DNA of 7,078 nt from an uncultured Roseburia sp. (GCA_945928585.1 CAMENQ010000122.1:1-7078); one strand, 5' to 3'. Numbered from the stretch's first letter, positions 1-6,266 are shown. Program-made: numbers and translations. Notes: generated from the sequence alone by a model not told the origin.

Positions 1-2596
1 GATTATCTGTTTTTCTTGTAACTTTTCCGTTATTTGCTATTACAGATGTATCGCTTGATTCATATGTTATTGTAGTTCCATATAAACCTTCTGTCACAAA
101 TGAAATATCAGACATTGTTGATGAAGGAATATTTACTATTCCTGACGCTATGGTCATATCAACAGCAATCTTTCCTGTAAGATATTTGCTTCCCCAGAAT
201 TCTACTTCATTGTCACCTAATAATGTAAAGCACATTGTCTGTGCTGTAGTATCTTCTACATACTGCTTTACAAATACACCATTGTACTCTACGCCGCCAA
301 GTACCATTGTTACATATGGGCTGTCTGCTTCACATGTCCATGTACCTGTGTAATCACCTGTTACTGTTCCGTCTTCATTTAAAACAATATTCTGTGCTGT
401 TACACATTCAAGATTAGCGTAGTCAACTGACTGCTTATGATACAGTACTTCATATGAGCCTGCCATCTCATCTTTTGTATAGCCGGTCTCGCTTAATGTT
501 TCTCCGGTATACTCATATGGTGCTGCTACAAGCCATCCGTCCTGATTTACAAAGAGCTGATGTACTCTTACCTGATGACCTTCTGTTCCATCGGCAAATC
601 TTGTATGATAAACAACATAAGCCTTTCCGTCATCATCTACAAGTAATGAGTTATGTCCCTGTGCAACCTGTCCATACTTCATTGTGTTCCACTTGTAATT
701 ACCAAATATCTTTATACCTGTTGTTCCGTTAATGTTATTTGTACCTGCTGTATATCTGGCATCATCACCTGATTCATCTACATATGGTCCTGTAATGTCT
801 TCTGAACGGAATACTCTCATGTTATATCCGCCATTTGCCACAAGTCCGCCGTAGCTCATAAATAAGTACCAGTAATCACCGATTTTTTCTATATAAGATG
901 CCTCACCTGATGCATGAGCACCTCCTGCAAGCTTAAGTCCCTGATATGCATCCGATACATTTGAAACAGTTTCATATGTATATGTATAATCTCTGAGACC
1001 TGTATTTGTGTCAAGCTTTAACATATAGATTCCACCAAACCATGAACCGTATGTCATCCAAAGATTTCCTTCTTCATCATACTTAACACATGGATCGATT
1101 GCATTCATTCCGTATGTGTGATTACCATTTCTGTTTTCAAGATATCTTGCAGGAACATCGTTTGTTCCGATTACCTGTGCAAGGTCTGTCAGTGCTGCAT
1201 CGTCTGAATTTACAAAGCCTGAATATACGACAGTTCCTTCATATGTCCAGTCACCCTCAAGGCTGTCTGCAGTAAGAAGTGCTACTGATGTGTACCATCT
1301 ATCACCATTTACACTCATATACATACACCACTTGCCCATAGCCTCGTTATAAATTACATCCGGTGCCCATAAGTTTCCGCTTACATCATATGTTGTGCTT
1401 CCACGTTTTGCCCATTCTTCACCTTCTGCAAAGATTGTTCTGTAATCTCTGTTAATGTTATTTGTAAATGTAGTCCAGTTAATTAAATCTGTAGATTTTG
1501 CCCATGCCATATGTGAACCAAATACATAATAAGTTCCTGTAGCAGAATCCTTTACAATACTTGGATCATGAACAGATACTCTGTCATAGCTTGCCGTTAC
1601 ATCGACATCTGCTACTTTATCACCATATGTTACTACGGCAGAAACCTCCTTGTCCTGACCATCTACCTTAACAGTCTTACTTACCTCAATACGACCGTTT
1701 ACAATAGAAGCATAAGAAACCTGAATGGCTGCTGCACATCCGATTACAATAACAGCTATTGCCGTAATCGTTCCGGCTGCCTTAAACTTCTTACGTTTAA
1801 TTAAAACAAAAACTGCTCCTGCTACAACTGCTGCTACAATAAGGTATATTGCCACAGTTACACCTGAATCACCGGTAGTAACATTAGAACCGATTATTAC
1901 ATCTTTTCCGTTTGAAGTGTTGTTATCAGTATTTGTATCATTACTGCTTCCCTGTGTTGAGTTATTTCCTTCTGTGGTGCTGTTGCCACTTCCGTTGTTT
2001 CCACCGTTAGCAGTGCTTCCTCCGTTTCCGTTGTCTCCACCGTTTTCGGTACTTCCTCCGTTGCTGTTGCCGCCGTTTTCGGTACTTCCTCCGTTGCTGT
2101 TGCCGCCGTTTTCGGTGCTTCCTCCGTTGCTGTTGCCGCCGTTTTCGGTGCTTCCTCCGTTGCTGTTGCCGCCGTTTTCGGTGTTTCCTCCGTTTTCAGT
2201 ACTTCCACCGTTACCGCCATTTTCGGTACTTCCGCCGTTGCCGCCACCGCCGGTATTTACATCTTCTTCTGCTACAGTCTTAACATCCTCAACCTTAGTC
2301 TCTCCGACTGCAAGCTCTCCTATCACTATAGTTTTGCTTTCACCTGCTGCAAGTTTAATTCCTTCCGGAACTTCCACATCAACGGTAACATTTTCAACTT
2401 TTTCTGTTCCGGTGTTTTTGACAACTACCGATACCTTGATTTCTTCACCTGCTGCATAAGAATCCTTATCTGTCTTGATGGTTACTTCAAGACCATCCCT
2501 GCTAACAGATATCTGTGCCAGTGCTGATGATATAGTTCCCACCACAAGTACAACAGACAATACCATTACCAGAAATTTTTTAGAGATTTTCTTCAT
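1..2596 (-). CDS. Cell-surface endo-arabinanase-like GH43 protein, multidomain, C-terminus cut by window edge
   Basis: One uninterrupted minus-strand frame gives 865 residues before the left edge. The ATG at 2596 follows AGGAGG with a 6-nt spacer. Domains: signal peptide 1-27 (ALA|Q); Ig/CARDB-like beta domain about 28-110; Gly/Asn/Ser/Thr linker 115-235 with 11-residue repeats; TGD at 241-243, helix 246-266, KRKKFK at 267-272, second helix 276-296; a short stalk; GH43 five-blade propeller about 335-670; C-terminal beta domain to about 810 (contains GWLVAAPYEY, typical of endo-arabinanases); then the start of an atrophied bacterial Ig-like domain (SSDTSVIANNGKVTR). Expected GH43 acids are present: D344 in HDPS (base), D501 in AIDP (pKa modulator), E565 in GEAS (acid), and H648 in GHNS as the likely metal ligand. 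SYGG...NGGYN also fits endo-1,5-alpha-L-arabinanases. By family it should hydrolyse arabinan backbones of pectin outside the cell. It has its own promoter and follows the peptide importer terminator. Exact linkage specificity is inferred. Confidence 0.9.
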   Translation of the reverse strand, partial: MKKISKKFLVMVLSVVLVVGTISSALAQISVSRDGLEVTIKTDKDSYAAGEEIKVSVVVKNTGTEKVENVTVDVEVPEGIKLAAGESKTIVIGELAVGETKVEDVKTVAEEDVNTGGGGNGGSTENGGNGGSTENGGNTENGGNSNGGSTENGGNSNGGSTENGGNSNGGSTENGGNSNGGSTENGGDNGNGGSTANGGNNGSGNSTTEGNNSTQGSSNDTNTDNNTSNGKDVIIGSNVTTGDSGVTVAIYLIVAAVVAGAVFVLIKRKKFKAAGTITAIAVIVIGCAAAIQVSYASIVNGRIEVSKTVKVDGQDKEVSAVVTYGDKVADVDVTASYDRVSVHDPSIVKDSATGTYYVFGSHMAWAKSTDLINWTTFTNNINRDYRTIFAEGEEWAKRGSTTYDVSGNLWAPDVIYNEAMGKWCMYMSVNGDRWYTSVALLTADSLEGDWTYEGTVVYSGFVNSDDAALTDLAQVIGTNDVPARYLENRNGNHTYGMNAIDPCVKYDEEGNLWMTYGSWFGGIYMLKLDTNTGLRDYTYTYETVSNVSDAYQGLKLAGGAHASGEASYIEKIGDYWYLFMSYGGLVANGGYNMRVFRSEDITGPYVDESGDDARYTAGTNNINGTTGIKIFGNYKWNTMKYGQVAQGHNSLLVDDDGKAYVVYHTRFADGTEGHQVRVHQLFVNQDGWLVAAPYEYTGETLSETGYTKDEMAGSYEVLYHKQSVDYANLECVTAQNIVLNEDGTVTGDYTGTWTCEADSPYVTMVLGGVEYNGVFVKQYVEDTTAQTMCFTLLGDNEVEFWGSKYLTGKIAVDMTIASGIVNIPSSTMSDISFVTEGLYGTTITYESSDTSVIANNGKVTRKTDN
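1978..2250 (-). repeat. Gly/Asn-rich linker repeat array with four perfect-length 33-bp units
   Basis: This lies inside the arabinanase gene. Four consecutive 33-bp units occupy 2042-2074, 2075-2107, 2108-2140 and 2141-2173. They differ only at one position (A or G) and encode the 11-residue unit GGNSNGGSTEN. Shorter derived units of 18, 27 and 27 bp follow at 2174-2245, and more degenerate GGST/GGN units lie at 1978-2041. All lengths are multiples of three, so gain or loss of units would change linker length but not the frame. The skewed composition leaves other frames open as well, which creates false reading frames here. There are no spacers, so it is not a CRISPR array. Confidence 0.93.
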
Positions 2597-2602
2597 GATC
2601 TT

Positions 2603-2608
2603 CCTCCT
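2603..2608 (-). promoter_or_regulatory. Ribosome binding site of the arabinanase gene
   Basis: AGGAGG on the minus strand, separated by 6 nt from the ATG at 2596. It is a full match to the anti-Shine-Dalgarno core and fixes the start codon, which is followed directly by a convincing signal peptide. Confidence 0.9.
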
Positions 2609-2642
2609 TTTCTTTTTTACAGTACCTAATTATTCTCCTTTT

Positions 2643-2774
2643 GTTCAAGCCCTTATTTTAAAGGATAAAAACACATCTGAACCTTTTCACGCGGCTGTTT
2701 TAGTTCAGTGTTTTTTAATAATTTCGATTCTGTTATTATTAATTAAAAAAAATTTAAAACAAAATAAATAAGGG
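2643..2774 (-). promoter_or_regulatory. Structured 5' leader with mutually exclusive helices (riboswitch- or attenuator-like), unassigned
   Basis: The arabinanase transcript would have a leader of about 185 nt. Three relations are visible. A 9-bp helix can form between CCCTTATTT (2766-2774, near the predicted 5' end) and AAATAAGGG (2650-2658). Inside it, CTGAAC (2703-2708) can pair with GTTCAG (2677-2682), extended through small bulges by flanking ACA/TGT and A/T runs around a 20-nt loop. TGAAC (2643-2647) can compete for the same GTTCA segment, giving an alternative hairpin ending close to the translation initiation region. I do not recognise a known riboswitch class. The pairing is seen in the sequence; regulation is inference, and AT-rich DNA gives some pairing by chance. 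Confidence 0.35.
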
Positions 2775-2786
2775 TTTCTCATTTAC

Positions 2787-2814
2787 ATTATACGATATTT
2801 ATATTTTTTTGCAA
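2787..2814 (-). promoter_or_regulatory. Probable sigma-A promoter of the arabinanase gene
   Basis: On the minus strand a perfect -10 TATAAT (2787-2792) lies 16 bp downstream of TTGCAA (2809-2814), a 4/6 match to TTGACA. Transcription would start near 2780, leaving a leader of about 185 nt. The region is very AT-rich, so chance matches are possible, but this is the best-placed pair between the terminator and the gene. No catabolite-repression site was recognised nearby. Confidence 0.6.
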
Positions 2815-2947
2815 GTATAATATTAATTTTATTGTGTTTTTTTATAATTTTCACTATGTACATCATATGTTTTTTGTATTATTTCAACAATTTTCATCCA
2901 TATATCTGTACTGTCTGCTACACGTTTTTGCTATTAAATATTAAGAA
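2815..2947. other. AT-rich intergenic stretch without a recognised gene
   Basis: Between the importer terminator and the arabinanase promoter. It contains no credible coding frame. An 8-bp palindrome ATGTACAT at 2856-2863 lies about 40 bp upstream of the -35 box and could be an operator, but such short palindromes are common by chance in this composition. Nothing else stands out. Confidence 0.5.
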
Positions 2948-2982
2948 TCAAAAAAATAAGGCTGCCTAAGCAACCTTATTAT
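2948..2982 (-). terminator. Rho-independent terminator of the peptide importer operon
   Basis: Read on the minus strand, AATAAGG (2974-2980) pairs with CCTTATT (2955-2961). The stem continues through a T-G wobble and TGC/GCA to a TTAG loop, about 11 bp in all, and is followed by a run of seven T (2950-2956). It lies just past the stop codon of the small membrane protein gene at 2999. On the plus strand the same hairpin is followed by a run of six T, so it could also act in the other direction, though no plus-strand gene ends here. Confidence 0.9.
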
Positions 2983-2998
2983 AATTTTTTATTTACAC

Positions 2999-3244
2999 TT
3001 ATTTTAAATAAAATATAAGTGCCAGAATCAGATACAATGCCAGCATGAAACCTGCAGCTACAAGAGTAGGAACAAGCATCATTTTTGTGGCCCCCCAGTA
3101 TGTTTTCCATTTATCCTTTGCGCTTGAACCTGAACGCCCTTTAGACATATGAAAACCACTGTTCAAAGATGACATATCGGCTATTGTTCTGCCGTCATCT
3201 ATATAAGTAATCTTTTCCTTTTTTTCTTTCTTCTGCTCTTTCAC
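2999..3244 (-). CDS. Small single-helix membrane protein in the peptide importer operon, function unknown
   Basis: 81 residues from a GTG start at 3244, with GAGGTG (3252-3257) 7 nt upstream; no better ATG start with a binding site exists. The N-terminus is very Lys/Glu-rich (1-11), followed by the distinctive segment TYIDDGRTIADMSSL (13-27), a polar Gly/Ser-rich stretch, KDKWKTYWGATK (43-54), and one hydrophobic helix at 55-80 reaching almost to the C-terminus. There is no signal peptide. The most likely topology is N-terminus inside, tail-anchored, by the positive-inside rule. It starts 31 nt after the oppF stop and is the last gene before the terminator, so it is co-transcribed with the importer. 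I have an unverified impression of similar YIDDGRTIADM proteins in other Clostridia. A role as an accessory or assembly factor of the transporter is only inferred from position. Confidence 0.85.
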   Translation of the reverse strand: MKEQKKEKKEKITYIDDGRTIADMSSLNSGFHMSKGRSGSSAKDKWKTYWGATKMMLVPTLVAAGFMLALYLILALIFYLK

Positions 3245-3275
3245 CGGAAATCACCTCACTATATTCACCTTAAGG

Positions 3276-4385
3276 TTATTTATCCAAAAGATGACATGCT
3301 GCAAAGTGACCGTCACCGTATTCCTTATATTCAGGTGTTATATGCTTACAAATCTCCTTGGCATACGGACAACGTGTGTGGAATCTGCAACCCTTTGGAG
3401 GATTTGCCGGAGAAGGAATATCTCCGTTAAGGATAATACGGTTCATTTTTATATCCGGGTCAGGATAAGGTATGGCTGAAAACAGTGCCTGTGTATACGG
3501 ATGTAAAGGATTATCAAATATATCCTTTTTACTTCCGAATTCCATCATTGAACCTAAATACATAACGCCTATTTTATCAGAAATAAACTTTACAACTGAT
3601 AAATCATGTGAGATAAACACATATGTAAGGTTCATATCCTGCTGTAATTTCTTTAAAAGGTTTATTATCTGTGCCTGAATTGAAACATCAAGTGCTGATA
3701 CAGGTTCATCACAGACAACTAAGCTCGGATTTACTGAAAGCGCTCTGGCAATACATATTCTCTGTCTTTGTCCGCCTGAAAACTCATGAGGATATCTTTC
3801 GTAGTAGTAATCCCTCAAACCACATTTTTCCATCAGCTCTAAGACATAATCCTTTACCTGGTCCTTCGGAACAATATTGTGGACTGAAACTGCCTCTGAT
3901 AAAATTCCTCCAACTGTACTTCTTGGTGGAAGAGATGAGTAAGGGTCCTGAAAGATTATCTGCATCTTCCTGCGAATATCACGCATCTTTTTAGAATTGT
4001 AATCCGTAATATCCTTTCCCTCAAAAATAATCTTTCCGCCACTAGGCTGATGCAGCTTTAACACTGCTCTTCCCATGGTAGTTTTTCCACATCCTGATTC
4101 TCCTACTATTCCAAGAGTTTCTCCCGGCTTAAGCTTGAAGGAAACATCATCTACTGCTATAAGTTCCTGTGTCACCTTGCCTGTGAATGTTTTCTTAAGC
4201 GGAAAGCATTTACGCAGATGGCGAACTTCCAGTATAGCCTCAGGATCAAAAGGCTCTTTCATATCCTGCTCGATTTTTTGTTTTTTCTTTTCTAAATACT
4301 TTGCTTCTTCCTGCTCGTCATCATATTTAACGGCTTCATCAGCATCGGTTGCCATTTGAGCGGCTGTTATCTTTTCATCAGTCAT
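3276..4385 (-). CDS. oppF: Oligopeptide/dipeptide ABC transporter ATP-binding protein, OppF/DppF type
   Basis: 369 residues from the ATG at 4385, chosen because AGGAG (4393-4397) lies 7 nt upstream; the longer frame from 4421 has no such site and would add an unlikely Met-Trp-His-Ala start. It is one of the two cytoplasmic ATPases that drive peptide import through OppB/OppC. Visible motifs: Walker A GESGCGKT (96-103), Q-loop Gln146 in IIFQDP, ABC signature FSGGQRQ (202-208), Walker B LVVCDE (222-227), switch His260 in SHDLS. The C-terminal oligopeptide-transporter extension contains HPYT and Cys333, 339, 346 and 364 (spacing x5, x6, x17). Related DppD/OppD proteins bind a 4Fe-4S cluster at such cysteines; that is inferred here. 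An acidic/Lys-rich N-terminal tail of about 50 residues precedes the ABC fold. Its start overlaps the oppD stop by 8 nt (ATGACTGA), implying translational coupling. Opp versus Dpp substrate preference cannot be told from the ATPase. Confidence 0.95.
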   Translation of the reverse strand: MTDEKITAAQMATDADEAVKYDDEQEEAKYLEKKKQKIEQDMKEPFDPEAILEVRHLRKCFPLKKTFTGKVTQELIAVDDVSFKLKPGETLGIVGESGCGKTTMGRAVLKLHQPSGGKIIFEGKDITDYNSKKMRDIRRKMQIIFQDPYSSLPPRSTVGGILSEAVSVHNIVPKDQVKDYVLELMEKCGLRDYYYERYPHEFSGGQRQRICIARALSVNPSLVVCDEPVSALDVSIQAQIINLLKKLQQDMNLTYVFISHDLSVVKFISDKIGVMYLGSMMEFGSKKDIFDNPLHPYTQALFSAIPYPDPDIKMNRIILNGDIPSPANPPKGCRFHTRCPYAKEICKHITPEYKEYGDGHFAACHLLDK

Positions 4386-5607
4386 TTTTCTGCTCCTCTC
4401 CGTACAAGTGGCATGCCACAAAATGAGTAGGACTTACCTGAATCATATCAGGATAATCTCCGGAACATTTCTTTACACACTGTGCACATCTTTCCTTGAA
4501 ATAACAGTAGTTAGGCATATTAACCGGATTTGGTACGTTACCCGGAATGTTAAATAATGTTTCACTGTCAGAATCCAAGGTCGGCTTTGACTTTTGCAGA
4601 CCAATGGTATATGGGTGCATAGGATTATGGAAAATCTCTGAAACCGTACCCTTTTCAATGACACGACCGGCATACATAACCACTACATAATCTGCCATTT
4701 CTGCAATTATACCCAAATCATGTGTAATTAACATAATCGAGCCGTCTATCTTTGTTTTCAAATCCCGAAGTAAATCCAGAATCTGTGCCTGTATGGTTAC
4801 ATCAAGAGCTGTTGTAGGCTCATCTGCAATAATAAGTCTTGGGTTTCCTGCAAGAGCCATAGCAATCATAACACGCTGACGCATACCGCCTGACAATTCA
4901 TGTGGAAACGATTTATATACACGCTCCGGCATTGCAATTCCAACCAGATTAAGCATCTCTATAGATTTTTCCTTTGCCATCTCCTTTGTGGCATCAGGAT
5001 TGTGTATGAAGGTTACTTCATCAAGCTGCTGTCCAATGGTAAATACAGGATTTAATGAAGTCATAGGCTCCTGGAAAATCATCGCAATCTGATTTCCTCT
5101 TATTCTGTGAACCTCTCTTATAGGCATCTTTGCAATATCGTATACCTTTTCTATCATCTCAGGCTTTTCGTTACTGTCTGCCTTGCCCTTTTTCTTCTTT
5201 GAATATTTGTCCTTTGGCTCTACAGCCTTAAAACGTATTTCACCGGAATAAATCTGTCCCTGTGGTCCCTGCACAAGACGCATTACTGACATACTGGTAA
5301 CTGATTTACCACAGCCCGACTCTCCTACTATACCTACCGTAGCATTCTTAGGAACATCAAAAGATACTCCGTTTACTGATTTTACAACGCCCTGCTCCGT
5401 AAAAAAGTATGTATGCAAATCATCTATTTCCAATATGTTATCATCATTTTTCATCTGAGTCAGATATTCTTCTTCGTCTGCCTTACGGTTTTTAAATGCT
5501 TCCAGTTTCTTCATTACCTTGGCATTTTCCTTGGCAATGGCACGAATTTCTTTGCCGGTAAGATAATCTCTTTTTCCGGATTTTTTTGAAGTTTTTAATT
5601 CACTCAT
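4378..5607 (-). CDS. oppD: Oligopeptide/dipeptide ABC transporter ATP-binding protein, OppD/DppD type
   Basis: 409 residues from the ATG at 5607; a GTG at 5610 directly abuts the oppC stop and is an alternative, but AGGAG (5615-5619) is 7 nt from the ATG and only 4 from the GTG. It is the second ATPase of the peptide importer. Motifs: Walker A GESGCGKS (95-102), Q-loop Gln179 in IFQEP, signature LSGGMRQ (238-244), Walker B LIIADE (258-263), switch His296 in THDLG, and the C-terminal HPYT extension. Cys368, 374, 381 and 399 have the same x5-x6-x17 spacing as in OppF, plus an extra Cys377; they are candidate 4Fe-4S ligands by analogy with DppD family members. It is longer than the usual 320-340 residues because of a charged N-terminal extension (about 1-57) and a Lys-rich insertion (about 127-158) between Walker A and the Q-loop. 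It lies between the oppC remnant and oppF in one operon. Confidence 0.95.
   Translation of the reverse strand: MSELKTSKKSGKRDYLTGKEIRAIAKENAKVMKKLEAFKNRKADEEEYLTQMKNDDNILEIDDLHTYFFTEQGVVKSVNGVSFDVPKNATVGIVGESGCGKSVTSMSVMRLVQGPQGQIYSGEIRFKAVEPKDKYSKKKKGKADSNEKPEMIEKVYDIAKMPIREVHRIRGNQIAMIFQEPMTSLNPVFTIGQQLDEVTFIHNPDATKEMAKEKSIEMLNLVGIAMPERVYKSFPHELSGGMRQRVMIAMALAGNPRLIIADEPTTALDVTIQAQILDLLRDLKTKIDGSIMLITHDLGIIAEMADYVVVMYAGRVIEKGTVSEIFHNPMHPYTIGLQKSKPTLDSDSETLFNIPGNVPNPVNMPNYCYFKERCAQCVKKCSGDYPDMIQVSPTHFVACHLYGEEQKND
4393..4397 (-). promoter_or_regulatory. Ribosome binding site deciding the oppF start
   Basis: AGGAG within the 3' end of oppD, 7 nt before the ATG at 4385. It supports the shorter oppF start over the in-frame ATG at 4421 and links translation of the two ATPases. 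Confidence 0.85.
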
Positions 5608-5610
5608 CAC

Positions 5611-5754
5611 TTATCTCCTCGCTTTCGGATCAAGAGCATCACGCAGTCCGTCACCTACAAAGTTGAAGCCTAAAACAGCAATTACGATACAAACGCCGGC
5701 AGGCACCCATACATTCAGATGATTCTGTAAAAACAAAATGCCATCTATTAACAT
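5611..5754 (-). pseudogene. oppC: C-terminal remnant of oligopeptide permease OppC
   Basis: The minus-strand frame ending at the TAA 5611-5613 encodes the hallmark OppC/DppC tail: [16 protein letters not shown] (last transmembrane helix), then [18 protein letters not shown] at the C-terminus. A full permease has about 280-340 residues. Here only about 47 codons exist, because an in-frame TAA lies at 5755-5757 and no permease-like sequence continues beyond it. The residues [12 protein letters not shown] just before the helix still fit an OppC alignment, so homology probably reaches about 5745-5754, overlapping the first codons of the divergent plus-strand gene. The remnant cannot form a pore alone. 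Either the operon was broken by a rearrangement, leaving oppD/oppF without their permease here, or the contig is misjoined. No transposase or inverted repeat marks the break. Confidence 0.85.
5615..5619 (-). promoter_or_regulatory. Ribosome binding site deciding the oppD start
   Basis: AGGAG lies in the last codons of the oppC remnant. It favours the ATG at 5607 (7-nt spacer) over the GTG at 5610 (4-nt spacer). The permease stop codon TAA (5611-5613) falls between the site and the start, the usual arrangement for translational coupling. Confidence 0.7.
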
Positions 5755-6259
5755 TTATAAGGTGTTATATTCAAAAAAAGATTTCAGCCGGTGTGATGAA
5801 AATCTTCTTAATGACATATATGCTCATCAGAAAAAGCGCAGATTACATTCCATTATCAGAACTGTCGTACTGAGTATCTCAAGTATTGTTTTTCTGATTT
5901 ATGCGCTTAATGGTGCTGTATTTTATAAGGAAACAATTAATGATACCATGATACATGCAATGTACGTTCTTATCCCATGTCTTGCAGTTTCCTTCTGCTA
6001 TACTCTGTTCACTGTTTATTATAATGAAAAAAGTATTAAACAGGAGCTTGAACTGATTAAGCAGGTTCCTTCCGCAACAGATAATAGTGCTGATGATTGC
6101 AGTTCTTCGGATATGGCAGGTGTCAAAATGCATATTATCCGTTTTTCGGTTTTATTCATTGCTCTTTTTATCCTGATTTATGGTTTTATTTCAGGAGGAA
6201 CTGCTGACGTACTTACAAAAGCTGCTAACATTTGCACAGAATGTATAGGATTGGGGTGA
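5738..6259 (+). CDS. Three-helix membrane protein ending in a CXXC (CD1871A-like) module; 5' end uncertain
   Basis: 173 residues as read from the ATG at 5738. That start has no ribosome binding site, and its first codons are antisense to the oppC remnant, so the true N-terminus may be missing. Visible features: basic N-terminal part with a KKRR patch (32-35), hydrophobic helices at about 43-62, 75-95 and 136-152, a polar Ser/Asp-rich linker (about 108-125), and the C-terminal motif [13 protein letters not shown] with Cys166 and Cys169. Residues 131-173 match in size and motif the small CD1871A-type CXXC proteins I recall from Clostridia, usually found beside a 4Fe-4S membrane protein, as here. 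An internal start at Met131 (6128), preceded by AGGTG, could produce that short protein alone. The stop lies 7 nt before the polyferredoxin gene. A redox role is inferred from CXXC and the neighbour. Residues 1-125 are not recognised. Confidence 0.75.
   Translation: MPSINIYKVLYSKKDFSRCDENLLNDIYAHQKKRRLHSIIRTVVLSISSIVFLIYALNGAVFYKETINDTMIHAMYVLIPCLAVSFCYTLFTVYYNEKSIKQELELIKQVPSATDNSADDCSSSDMAGVKMHIIRFSVLFIALFILIYGFISGGTADVLTKAANICTECIGLG
6253..6258 (+). promoter_or_regulatory. Ribosome binding site of the polyferredoxin gene inside the upstream stop region
   Basis: GGGGTG overlaps the last codons and stop (6257-6259) of the CXXC gene and is 8 nt from the ATG at 6267. It supports that start and suggests coupled translation of the two proteins. 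A nearer AGGA at 6262-6265 is too close to the ATG to be used. Confidence 0.7.
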
Positions 6260-6266
6260 TTAGGAT

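Noticed and set aside
2042..2173. Regular repeats suggesting a CRISPR array
   Set aside because: Units are directly adjacent with no spacers, are in frame, and encode a Gly/Asn linker.
1897..2247. Minus-strand frame of 116 codons with a TAATATEE-type periodic protein
   Set aside because: It is a different frame of the same repeat array within the arabinanase gene, which is clearly coded in another frame on both sides.
1725..2459. Plus-strand frame of 244 codons rich in Pro/Leu/Ser across the repeat array
   Set aside because: It is antisense to the GH43 gene; the long open frame results from the skewed composition of the 33-bp repeats. It has no ribosome binding site and no recognisable domain.
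2475..2771. Plus-strand frame of 98 codons over the arabinanase start and leader
   Set aside because: It is antisense to the signal peptide and runs through AT-rich leader DNA; the lysine/leucine-rich tail reflects composition.
2856..2863. ATGTACAT palindrome as an operator upstream of the arabinanase promoter
   Set aside because: Eight-base palindromes are frequent by chance in AT-rich DNA, and no second copy or known regulator gene is in view.
3291..4359. Several plus-strand frames opposite oppF
   Set aside because: They are shadows of a gene with all ABC motifs intact on the minus strand; none has a ribosome binding site or recognisable fold.
4386..4421. Longer oppF start at 4421 adding 12 residues
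   Set aside because: It has no ribosome binding site and would overlap oppD by 44 nt; the ATG at 4385 has AGGAG 7 nt upstream and the typical short overlap.
5879..6133. Minus-strand frame of 84 codons opposite the CXXC gene
   Set aside because: It is antisense to the plus-strand frame, which has clear helices and the CXXC motif; this frame shows no recognisable features.
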